Notes under the pieces: model-generated | Told to the model about the DNA's origin: nothing | The model's database searches: none | Seen by the model: the letters and a program-made list of their open reading frames with translations, nothing else | Shown here: positions 50,322 through 57,701 of the stretch, in pieces | Position numbering within the stretch: position 1 is the first letter of the stretch | How the letters are laid out: every line of letters begins with the position of its first letter | Source of the DNA: Panacagrimonas sp965216845 | GTDB taxonomy: Bacteria > Pseudomonadota > Gammaproteobacteria > Nevskiales > Nevskiaceae | Length of the DNA stretch: 64,000 bases | Assembly: GCA_965216845.1 (NCBI GenBank) | Contig: OZ244200.1 | Span: 1,116,001-1,180,000, forward strand | Direction: 5' to 3' | Translations under genes and position numbers: made by a program

Positions 50322-51425
50322 ATGCCGGTTTACTTTGATCACAACGCCACCACGCACCTGGATCCGCAGGTGCTGGAAGCCATGCTGCCCTATCTGTCGG
50401 GTCCGTCCGCCAACGCCTCCAGCCTGCATCGCTTCGGCCGCATGGCGCGCGATGCGGTGGAACGCGCGCGCGCGCAGCTGGCGTGCGCGCTCGGCTGTGA
50501 GGCGGATGAAATCATCTGGACCTCCGGCGGCACCGAGGCGGACAATCTCGCCGTGAAAGGCGCGACGACGCCTGATGGGCGCGTGCTGTATGGCGCAACC
50601 GAACACCCGGCGGTGATGGAAGCGGCGGATTCCCTGGGCGCGGTGCGGGCGGCCTCCATTGCGGTGGACGCGCAAGGCGTGATCTGTCTGGCATCACTGC
50701 AACAAGAACTGGCCGCCGGTGCGCAGCTGATCTCGGTGATGTGCGCCAACAACGAAACCGGCGTGATTCAGGAGCTGGCGCCGATCGCCAAGCGCGCGCG
50801 CGCCGCCGGCGCTTTATTGCATGTGGATGCGGTGCAGGCCTTGGGCAAACTCCCGCTGTCATTGCAGGATATGGATTGCGACCTGCTGAGCGTCTCGGCG
50901 CACAAGATTTACGGCCCCAAGGGTTGTGGCGCCTTGGTGGTGCGGAATCACACCGACTTGAAAGCCATCATCCACGGTGGCGCACAGGAAGGCACCTTGC
51001 GCGGCGGAACGGAAAACGTCGCCGCCATCGTTGGCTTTGGTGAAGCCGCGCAGATCGCAGCACGCGAATTGGATTCTCGCGCCCATCATTGCCTGCAACT
51101 GCGTCAGCGCCTGGAACAGGGCTTGAAGCAAATGGATGGCGCTTTGATCTTCGGCGAAGCCAGCCCGCGGTTGCCGAATACGGTGCAGTTTGCGGTGCCG
51201 GGTTGGGAGGGCGAAGCGTTGCTGATGGCACTGGACCGCAAGGGTTTTGCGGTGTCGTCCGGGTCGGCCTGCGCCTCGGGTTCGGGCGAACCCAGCCATG
51301 TCTTGACCGCAATGGGATATGACCGCGATACCGCCAAAGGTGCGGTTCGCGTCAGCCTGGGCAAGGACAACCGCGCGCAACAGGTGGATGATTTTCTGGC
51401 GGCCTTGAGGGCGTTGCAGCCGTGA
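50322..51425 (+). CDS. cysteine desulfurase, NifS/IscS type (first of two)
   Basis: A 367-residue PLP enzyme of class V. PLP Lys195 lies in VSAHKIYGPKG and the active-site loop Cys317 in SSGSACASGSGEPSHVL. It converts cysteine to alanine, leaving a persulfide. The start MPVYFDHNATTHL is the usual NifS-like N-terminus; an ATG at 50301 would add seven residues. It ends within the start codon of the next desulfurase (GTGA). The pairing of two cysteine desulfurases side by side is unusual. This one is more NifS-like in its Cys loop; its partner is closer to IscS. Confidence 0.9.
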   Translation: MPVYFDHNATTHLDPQVLEAMLPYLSGPSANASSLHRFGRMARDAVERARAQLACALGCEADEIIWTSGGTEADNLAVKGATTPDGRVLYGATEHPAVMEAADSLGAVRAASIAVDAQGVICLASLQQELAAGAQLISVMCANNETGVIQELAPIAKRARAAGALLHVDAVQALGKLPLSLQDMDCDLLSVSAHKIYGPKGCGALVVRNHTDLKAIIHGGAQEGTLRGGTENVAAIVGFGEAAQIAARELDSRAHHCLQLRQRLEQGLKQMDGALIFGEASPRLPNTVQFAVPGWEGEALLMALDRKGFAVSSGSACASGSGEPSHVLTAMGYDRDTAKGAVRVSLGKDNRAQQVDDFLAALRALQP

Positions 51426-52975
51426 TTTATCTGGACCACGCGGCGACCACGCCGCTGGCCGATTCAGTATTGCCGGCCATGCTGCCGTGGATGGGACAGG
51501 ACGCCGGCTTTGCCAATCCGGCTTCGTCGCACGCACCGGGACGGGCGGCGCGCGCAGCCGTCGAGCGGGCGCGTCAGCAAGTCGCAAGTTTGATCGGCGC
51601 GCAGCCCGCGGAAATCATCTGGACCAGCGGCGCGACCGAATCCAACAATCTTGCGATCAAGGGGGCGCTGGAGTTTTCCGCCTTGAAGGATGCGCATGTG
51701 CTGAGTTCACGCACAGAGCACCGATGCGTGCTGGATACTTGCCGTTGGCTGGAAACGCGCGGCACCCGGGTCAGCTATCTCAAGCCGAACGCGGACGGGC
51801 GTATCACGGTCGAACAGGTGATGGCCGCGCTGCGACCGGAAACGGCGCTGGTTTCGCTGATGTGGGTCAACAACGAAACCGGCGCCATGAATGACATTGC
51901 CGCCATCGCGCCGGTCTTGCGTGAACGCGGCATTGCGTTGCATGTGGATGCGGCGCAGGCGGTGGGCAAGATCGAGGTGGGCCTGTCACAGATTCCGATT
52001 GATCTGCTGTCCATTTCCGCGCACAAGCTCGGCGGCCCCAAGGGTGTTGGCGCGCTGTTCGTGCGCAAGAAACCGCGCGCGCGGCTGGCGCCGCAAATGC
52101 ACGGTGGCGGGCATGAATGGGGCATGCGCTCCGGTACTTTGGCGACTCATCAGATTGTGGGTCTGGGCGCGGCCTGTGATCGCTTGCACGGCAGAGTCGC
52201 CAGCCTCGCGCAAGCGCTTTCGGCCTTGCGCGAGCGTATGTACAAAGCCTTGGGCGAGTTGCCAGACGTTCACCGCAACGGTGCGCAAACGCACGTCGCA
52301 CCGCACATTTTGAACCTGAGCTTTGAAGGCGTGGACGGCGAATCCCTGCGCGCTGGCTTGTGCGATCTGGCGGTGTCCAGCGGTTCGGCCTGTTCCTCCG
52401 CCACGGCTGAGCCGTCGTATGTATTGCGCGCTTTGGGTCGGTCAGATGCCCTGGCGGATGCATCCTTGCGCTTTTCGTTTGGGGAAAACACCAGCGAGGC
52501 CGATATTGATCAGGCGGCACAGCGGGTTTTCGAAGAGGTCCGTTTTTTGCGTGCCATTGCTCAGGGCAAAGCGTCGGTTTCGCCCGGCGCATTGAGCAAT
52601 GTCCTGGACTACCCGGCGCCGGTTTGGCGGCGCTTCCGAAATCCGGACCGTATTGGTGCCATCGAATCATCAATGGTGGGTCGCATTTGCGCGACGGTGG
52701 ATGATTTCAGCGGTCATGGCCAGCTCAGCATTGAGCTGGTATCGGTGCAGGGGCAGGTTCAGTCGGCCGTCTTTTCCGCGCTGGGATGTCCCACCACCAT
52801 CGCTGTCGGCCAATGGATTTGCGAACAAATAGCTTGGCAGCCCACGTCAGTGCTGTCTCAAATCAAGGCCCAGGCGATTGCCAAAGCGCTTGAAATTGGC
52901 GAGTCGCGCCTCCAATGTGCACTCATGGGCGAAGATGTGGTCAAACGCCTGAATGAACAATTGAGGGAATCATGA
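51422..52975 (+). CDS. IscS-type cysteine desulfurase fused to a divergent IscU-like scaffold domain
   Basis: A 517-residue protein starting at a GTG that overlaps the previous stop. Residues 1-380 are an IscS: PLP Lys202 in ISAHKLGGPKG and catalytic Cys324 in SSGSACSSATAEPSYVLRAL. Residues about 400-514 align with IscU: VWRRFRNPDRIG with DHYENPRNVG, AVFSALGCPTTIAVG with ARFKTYGCGSAIASS, LQCALMGEDVVKRL with IHCSILAEDAIKAA. Cysteines 423, 456 and 499 lie near the three IscU ligands, but ACGD is replaced by RICATVDD with extra residues, and the His of IHC is Gln498. The reading frame is continuous with no stop between domains. Sulfur donor and scaffold would be one chain. The next gene overlaps by 4 bases. 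Confidence 0.85.
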   Translation: MIYLDHAATTPLADSVLPAMLPWMGQDAGFANPASSHAPGRAARAAVERARQQVASLIGAQPAEIIWTSGATESNNLAIKGALEFSALKDAHVLSSRTEHRCVLDTCRWLETRGTRVSYLKPNADGRITVEQVMAALRPETALVSLMWVNNETGAMNDIAAIAPVLRERGIALHVDAAQAVGKIEVGLSQIPIDLLSISAHKLGGPKGVGALFVRKKPRARLAPQMHGGGHEWGMRSGTLATHQIVGLGAACDRLHGRVASLAQALSALRERMYKALGELPDVHRNGAQTHVAPHILNLSFEGVDGESLRAGLCDLAVSSGSACSSATAEPSYVLRALGRSDALADASLRFSFGENTSEADIDQAAQRVFEEVRFLRAIAQGKASVSPGALSNVLDYPAPVWRRFRNPDRIGAIESSMVGRICATVDDFSGHGQLSIELVSVQGQVQSAVFSALGCPTTIAVGQWICEQIAWQPTSVLSQIKAQAIAKALEIGESRLQCALMGEDVVKRLNEQLRES

Positions 52976-53295
52976 GTTTGCAATTGACCGAGTCAGCGGC
53001 ACAACGCATCCAGTTTCAGCTTGCGCAGCGCGGCAAGGGCCTGGGCTTGCGTGTGGGGGTCAAGAAGTCCGGCTGTTCCGGCTGGGCCTACACCATGGAC
53101 TATGCCGACGAAGTGCGGCCGGACGATCAGACTTTTGAATCCAACGGCGCGACGCTGGTGGTGGATCGAACCCATTTGCCGCAGCTGGACGGCCTGACGC
53201 TTGACTGGCAAAAGCAGGGATTGAACCAGTCGTTCAAATTCCTCAATCCGAATGCCACGGCTGAATGTGGATGCGGCGAGAGTTTCGCGGTTTAG
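52972..53295 (+). CDS. iscA: iron-sulfur cluster assembly protein IscA (A-type carrier)
   Basis: A 107-residue A-type carrier with all three conserved cysteines: SGCSGWAYTMDYAD and the C-terminal ECGCGESFAV. A-type carriers deliver clusters to target proteins. It overlaps the IscS-IscU-like fusion by 4 bases (ATGA), so the two are translationally coupled. No hscB, hscA or fdx follows; instead a convergent toxin-antitoxin pair begins, overlapping by 4 bases. Confidence 0.93.
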   Translation: MSLQLTESAAQRIQFQLAQRGKGLGLRVGVKKSGCSGWAYTMDYADEVRPDDQTFESNGATLVVDRTHLPQLDGLTLDWQKQGLNQSFKFLNPNATAECGCGESFAV

Positions 53296-53702
53296 CCCGC
53301 TTCGGCGAGAAATTCAGCTGGCCGGATGATGCGAAACGCCGCCTTCGCACCTAAGGCCAGCAAATCGTCGTCACCGGTCACCAAGAAATCCGCTTTGGCT
53401 GTGTGGGCGAGATCAAGAAATTTCTGATCTTTAGGGTCGCGACAAATCAGTTTGGTTTGTCCGCGAACTTCGACCAGTTCCACATGGGGCAGGTAGTCGC
53501 CCAAAAGGTCGATGACTTCCGCCTCGGCGAGTTTAAATTTGCGATAGCGCAAGACGGCCTGCAATTCCGCAATGGTTTGGCTCGAACCAAGCGCGGTGCA
53601 TTGTTGTAGCCAGGCGCGACGCAGCCAATGAGAAAGATGCCCGTCAAATACCAGGGCTGAAACCAGCACATTGGTGTCAAACACGACGCGCGGGTTCTTC
53701 AT
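53292..53702 (-). CDS. PIN-domain toxin (VapC-like)
   Basis: A 136-residue PIN-domain protein with conserved acidic residues in VVFDTNVLVSAL, AELQAVLRYRKF, LDLAHTAKADFLVTGDDDLL. Such proteins are RNases of toxin-antitoxin pairs. The ATG at 53702 overlaps the antitoxin stop by 4 bases, the usual coupling. It ends inside iscA on the other strand (4-base overlap). The named group is the putative TA-system PIN family; VapC in the strict sense is not certain. Confidence 0.85.
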   Translation of the reverse strand: MKNPRVVFDTNVLVSALVFDGHLSHWLRRAWLQQCTALGSSQTIAELQAVLRYRKFKLAEAEVIDLLGDYLPHVELVEVRGQTKLICRDPKDQKFLDLAHTAKADFLVTGDDDLLALGAKAAFRIIRPAEFLAEAG

Positions 53703-53923
53703 TCCTGATTGCGCGCCCACTCCACTGCATCGTCAATGTCTTTTTCCGTAATGCCGAGCTTGGCGATTTTTTCCCGGACCTCATCCGCGCGGCTGCGCCG
53801 AAACGGCTTGAGCACAATGCGTCCGCGTTCGGCGGAGACTTCGAAGTACTCCGTATCCGGAAACTGGCTGATGACCGCCTTGGGCAGCGTCAGTTGGTTC
53901 TTGCTGGTGAGTTTGGAAAGCAC
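53699..53923 (-). CDS. AbrB/MazE-type antitoxin
   Basis: A 74-residue protein with an N-terminal swapped-hairpin AbrB DNA-binding motif (SKLTSKNQLTLPKAVISQF) and a C-terminal tail that should bind the PIN toxin. The start is a GTG with AAGGAG 7 bases upstream. A palindrome upstream is a likely autoregulatory operator. The gene overlaps the toxin start by 4 bases. Confidence 0.85.
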   Translation of the reverse strand: MLSKLTSKNQLTLPKAVISQFPDTEYFEVSAERGRIVLKPFRRSRADEVREKIAKLGITEKDIDDAVEWARNQE

Positions 53924-53946
53924 GACGCTCTCCTTGAAGTAAGAAT

Positions 53947-53963
53947 GTAAGGAAATCTTACAC
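53947..53963 (-). promoter_or_regulatory. palindromic operator upstream of the toxin-antitoxin genes
   Basis: TGTAAG-GAAAT-CTTACA is a perfect 6-bp palindrome around a 5-base centre, 24-40 bases upstream of the antitoxin GTG. AbrB-type antitoxins usually bind such sites to repress their own operon. Confidence 0.65.
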
Positions 53964-54019
53964 CCTTTCCAAAGCTTGTGAACAGCGCCTCCAATTCATC
54001 GTTTCCTTAAAATAAGCTC

Positions 54020-54814
54020 ATGCAGCCCTATCTCAATCTGATGCGCCAGGTGCTGGATCACGGCGCCCCAAAGTCCGACCGCACCGGCACCGGCACCCGC
54101 TCCATCTTTGGCCATCAGATGCGCTTTGATCTGGCCCAGGGTTTTCCGTTGCTGACCACCAAGAAGCTGCATCTGAAGTCCATCATCGTCGAGCTGTTGT
54201 GGTTTCTGCGCGGCGAGACCAACATCGCCTGGCTGAAGCAAAACGGGGTTTCGATCTGGGACGAATGGGCGGACGCAAACGGCGAGCTGGGTCCGGTGTA
54301 CGGCAAGCAGTGGCGATCCTGGCCCGCTGCGGACGGCCGTCACATCGACCAACTGCAATTGTTGCTGGAACAGATTCGCGGCAACCCGGATTCGCGCCGC
54401 CTGATCGTTTCGGCCTGGAACGTGGGCGAGCTGGACGCAATGGCGCTGGCGCCCTGTCACGCGCTGTTTCAGTTCTATGTTGCTCAGGGCAAGCTGTCCT
54501 GTCAGCTGTATCAGCGCAGCGCGGATATTTTCCTCGGCGTGCCGTTCAATGTCGCCAGTTATGCGCTGTTGACGATGATGGTGGCGCAGGTCTGCGAGCT
54601 GGACTTGGGGGATTTCGTCTGGACCGGCGGCGATTGCCATTTGTACGAAAACCATCTGGAGCAGGCGCAGCTACAATTGCAGCGAACACCCCGGGCGCTG
54701 CCCAAAATGGCGCTGAATCCTGCGGTGACTGATTTGTTCTCGTTCCAATACGAGGACTTCGCGCTCACCGATTACGAACCGCATCCGCATATCAAAGCAC
54801 CGGTTGCGGTATGA
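54020..54814 (+). CDS. thyA: thymidylate synthase
   Basis: A 264-residue ThyA, identical in length to E. coli ThyA. The catalytic Cys146 lies in LAPCHALFQFYV at the same position as in E. coli, with DRTGTGTRSIFG near the start and FNVASYALLT for dUMP binding. It makes dTMP using methylene-tetrahydrofolate. It overlaps folA by 4 bases, coupling production of the cofactor-recycling enzyme. No clear ribosome site precedes the ATG. Confidence 0.96.
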   Translation: MQPYLNLMRQVLDHGAPKSDRTGTGTRSIFGHQMRFDLAQGFPLLTTKKLHLKSIIVELLWFLRGETNIAWLKQNGVSIWDEWADANGELGPVYGKQWRSWPAADGRHIDQLQLLLEQIRGNPDSRRLIVSAWNVGELDAMALAPCHALFQFYVAQGKLSCQLYQRSADIFLGVPFNVASYALLTMMVAQVCELDLGDFVWTGGDCHLYENHLEQAQLQLQRTPRALPKMALNPAVTDLFSFQYEDFALTDYEPHPHIKAPVAV

Positions 54815-55326
54815 ACGCGGATCAGCTTGGGCAGGATGATTGCGCCGAGCTGTGGCTGATTGCGGCGATGGATCGGCGCGGCCTGATCGGGCGTGACGGG
54901 GACTTGCCTTGGCGTTTGCCCAATGACTTGCGTCATTTCAAACAGTTGACCCTGGGCAAGATCGTGCTGATGGGGCGTCGCACCTGGGATTCGCTGGGAC
55001 GGCCCTTGCCCGGGCGTGAGAACTGGGTCTTGAGCCGCGACAACGGACTGCTGGCGCCCGGCGCACGAGTGTTCCCTGATCTGGTGCCTGCGCTAAAAGA
55101 GGCGGCAGACAAGACGGTGATGGTGATTGGCGGCGCTGAGCTCTACCGCCAGTGTCTGCCGATGGCCAAGGGCCTGTTGCTGACCGAGGTGCATGCCGAA
55201 CTCGACGGCGATGTATTTTTTCCGCCCTTTGATCGCCAAGGCTTTCGTGAATTGGCGCGCGAAGTACATCCGGCGGACGAAAAACACGCTTACGCCTACG
55301 ACTTTGTGCGGCTGGCCCGTCGATGA
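54811..55326 (+). CDS. folA: dihydrofolate reductase
   Basis: A 171-residue DHFR with WLIAAMDRRGLIGRDGDLPW, the substrate-binding acidic residue Asp39 in LPNDLRHFK, and NADPH-binding motifs MGRRTWDSLG and VIGGAELYRQ. It regenerates tetrahydrofolate after ThyA. The start overlaps thyA and the stop overlaps the next gene by 4 bases, so thyA-folA and the Omp85 gene form one coupled operon. Confidence 0.95.
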   Translation: MNADQLGQDDCAELWLIAAMDRRGLIGRDGDLPWRLPNDLRHFKQLTLGKIVLMGRRTWDSLGRPLPGRENWVLSRDNGLLAPGARVFPDLVPALKEAADKTVMVIGGAELYRQCLPMAKGLLLTEVHAELDGDVFFPPFDRQGFRELAREVHPADEKHAYAYDFVRLARR

Positions 55327-56579
55327 GGCGCCTGCTGTTTGCCGGCTTGATGCTGCTGTGCTGCACTTCTGGTTTGGCGCAATCGCCGACCATCGTCGAA
55401 ATCGCCTTCGAGGGCAATGAAGTGACGCAGCCGCGCACCATGTTGCGCGAAATGACGGTGAAGGTCGGCGATGCGGCGAACCCTGAAGCCATTGAGCGCA
55501 GCCGTCAGGCGGTGCTGGATCTGGGTTTGTTCCAGCAAGCGGGCGCGCGCACAGAGCCCGCGCCGGGCGGCGTTCGGCTGATCGTCACCGTGCGCGAAAA
55601 GTGGTACATCCTGCCCATTCCGCGCATTGAAGCCGACTCGGACGAGGATTTCGGCTATGGCGCGCAACTGCGCTGGAGCAACCTCTGGGGACTGAATCAC
55701 AGTCTGCGGGTGGTGGGCATTTATCGCACCTATGAAGAAGAAGATCGCGACAGCGCCACCAGTTTCATGTTGCGCTACGGCATTCCGTTCGTCGGCGACA
55801 GCCGCAATTCTTTGTCATTCAACGCCCAACACACCGAACAAAGCTCGATCGAGCGTGAAACGCGATTGCCTTACAACGAAACCTTCAATTCCGCCGGCGT
55901 TTTCACCTCCCGCCACCTGGGCTCCGGCCCGCCGAGTCAGGGCTGGCGGGTCGGTGGCGGCCTGCTGTGGCAGGATCAGGATGTGGACCGGCCGGACGCG
56001 CCGGCGGCATTCGGCACCGCCGTTGGCCCCAGCGCCTCGCTTTCCTACCGGGACGTGCGGTTCCATGTTTTCAGCGAAGACGGGTTTTCCGCCGGACTGG
56101 GCGTGAGCGGTGCGGTGGATGGCCTGGCTTCGGACTACGAATTCTGGTCCTATAGCGCCGCAATGCGCCGGCAATGGGCGGTCGGTGAAAAGGACCATCA
56201 AACCTTGGGGCTGATCGCAGAAATTGTGGGCTATCACGCCGGGCCGTCATCGCGTGATCCAGAAGCCGCAAGCCTGGGTGGTTCGAGTCGCGTGCGCGGC
56301 TATGAACAGGAATTCCAGGAAGGCGATTTTTCCTGGTATCTGGGCGCTGAGTTTCTGCGGCCGCTGGGGCCAAAATGGTTGCGCGGCCTGGCCGTGCTGG
56401 AAGTCGGCAGCGCGTACGAGGATCTCAAACGCACTCAGGGTCGACCGGTTCTGGTGTCGGCCGGCCTGGGCCTTCGGGTGCGCTTTACCCTGTTCGTCAA
56501 CGTTGAACTGGAGATGGGTCTGGCCTGGCCGCTGACTGAAACCCGGGACGGCATGCAGTTCTTCGCCGGTGGCGTTTGA
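55323..56579 (+). CDS. minimal Omp85 / BamA-TamA-like outer-membrane protein with a single POTRA
   Basis: A 418-residue protein with a signal peptide (ending CCTSGLA), one POTRA-like domain (about 20-95, VEIAFEGNEVTQPRTMLREM), and a beta-barrel (about 100-418) bearing the Omp85 lid-lock motif VRGYEQEF and repeated aromatic strand ends (RWSNLWGLNHSLRVVG, GWRVGGGLLW). BamA has five POTRAs and TamA three, so this is a shorter type whose role (protein insertion, secretion or lipid transport) is unknown. It overlaps folA by 4 bases (ATGA), an unexpected partnership with folate metabolism. Confidence 0.82.
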   Translation: MRRLLFAGLMLLCCTSGLAQSPTIVEIAFEGNEVTQPRTMLREMTVKVGDAANPEAIERSRQAVLDLGLFQQAGARTEPAPGGVRLIVTVREKWYILPIPRIEADSDEDFGYGAQLRWSNLWGLNHSLRVVGIYRTYEEEDRDSATSFMLRYGIPFVGDSRNSLSFNAQHTEQSSIERETRLPYNETFNSAGVFTSRHLGSGPPSQGWRVGGGLLWQDQDVDRPDAPAAFGTAVGPSASLSYRDVRFHVFSEDGFSAGLGVSGAVDGLASDYEFWSYSAAMRRQWAVGEKDHQTLGLIAEIVGYHAGPSSRDPEAASLGGSSRVRGYEQEFQEGDFSWYLGAEFLRPLGPKWLRGLAVLEVGSAYEDLKRTQGRPVLVSAGLGLRVRFTLFVNVELEMGLAWPLTETRDGMQFFAGGV

Positions 56580-56633
56580 GGCCGGTCATGCGGGCCTGCT
56601 ATAAGGACGCTCCCCAAGCGGTCGGAGCGGCAC

Positions 56634-56903
56634 ATGAGCGATCTGAAAGCCCTGTTTGATCAGGCCAAGAAAAACGTCGAAAAGCTGACGCATCGCCCCA
56701 GCAATGATCAACTGCTGGCCTTGTATTCGCTGTTCAAGCAAGCCACTGATGGCGATGTGCACGGCAAACGACCGGGGATGCTGGACATGGTGGGGCGCGC
56801 CAAGTACGACGCCTGGACCCAGCGCGAGGGGACGCCCAAGGAGCAGGCGATGCAGGACTACGTGGCGCTGGTGCAGCAACTCATCGATGCCGATGGCGAC
56901 TAG
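56634..56903 (+). CDS. acyl-CoA-binding protein
   Basis: An 89-residue four-helix ACBP with the family pattern: LTHRPSNDQLLALYSLFKQA, then GDVHGKRPGMLDMVGRAKYD and WTQREGTPKEQAMQDYVALV. It binds medium and long acyl-CoA. Such proteins are common in eukaryotes and scattered in bacteria. Here they join fadBA, fabI and a phasin as signs of acyl-CoA handling. It is convergent with the DUF815 gene. Confidence 0.93.
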   Translation: MSDLKALFDQAKKNVEKLTHRPSNDQLLALYSLFKQATDGDVHGKRPGMLDMVGRAKYDAWTQREGTPKEQAMQDYVALVQQLIDADGD

Positions 56904-56912
56904 TTATTGAGC

Positions 56913-57701
56913 TTAATCCGCCAGTTTTCCCGCCCAACCCCGCGCGAACTGTCTGGCCACGCGGCCCGAGCGTGAGGCGCGATTCAACGCCCAGCGCAAG
57001 GCCAGCTTCTCGGTCTCTGCGTCAAGCTGGTTGACGCCCAAGCGCCTCAGATGCAGGCGTACTGCGTCCAGGTACTGGTTCTGGGTGAAGGGCTGAAAGC
57101 TCAGCCACAGGCCGAAGCGCTCGGACAGCGAGATTTTTTCTTCGGTCGCTTCACCCGGATGCAACTCCTCGCCTTCCCAGTGGAATTGCTGGTTCTCGTG
57201 CTGAAATTCGGGCATCAGGTGACGCCGGTTGGAAGTGGCGTAGATCAAGAGATTCTCCGGCGGCTCCTCAACGCCTCCGTCGAGCGCGGTCTTGAGCGAG
57301 GTCAGCGCCGGATCGTTGGCGCCCACGCTGAAATCGTCCACGTACAACAGGAATCGCTCCGCGCGTTGGCGCAAGGGGGCAACGATCTCGGGTAGCTCGG
57401 TCAGGTCATGCGGCGGCACCTCGATCAGGCGCAATCCCTGATCGCCGAAGCGCGTCAGCATCGCCTTCACCAGCGATGACTTTCCGGTACCGCGCGCGCC
57501 CGTCAGCAAAGCATGATTGGCGGGGCGCCCTTGAACGAACTGCTGCGTGTTTTGCGTCAATGCCTGTTTCTGGCGATCGATGCCGAGCAGGTCGTCCAAC
57601 TCAACGGTTTGCGGGAATTCAACTGCTTGCAGCTGCTGCTGCCGCCAGCGATAAGCCAGCGGTCCGATGCTCAGCTTGGGCTTGCTCAAGATCTGACTCA
57701 A
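56913..57701 (-). CDS. DUF815 P-loop ATPase
   Basis: A 262-residue AAA-type ATPase with Walker A GARGTGKSSLVKAM, Walker B-like FLLYVDDFSVG and sensor-like IYATSNRRHLMPE. Together with the N-terminal LDDLLGIDRQKQAL it matches the DUF815 family. The function is unknown. Its ATG overlaps the ettA stop codon by 4 bases, so the two are translationally coupled. Confidence 0.86.
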   Translation of the reverse strand: MSQILSKPKLSIGPLAYRWRQQQLQAVEFPQTVELDDLLGIDRQKQALTQNTQQFVQGRPANHALLTGARGTGKSSLVKAMLTRFGDQGLRLIEVPPHDLTELPEIVAPLRQRAERFLLYVDDFSVGANDPALTSLKTALDGGVEEPPENLLIYATSNRRHLMPEFQHENQQFHWEGEELHPGEATEEKISLSERFGLWLSFQPFTQNQYLDAVRLHLRRLGVNQLDAETEKLALRWALNRASRSGRVARQFARGWAGKLAD

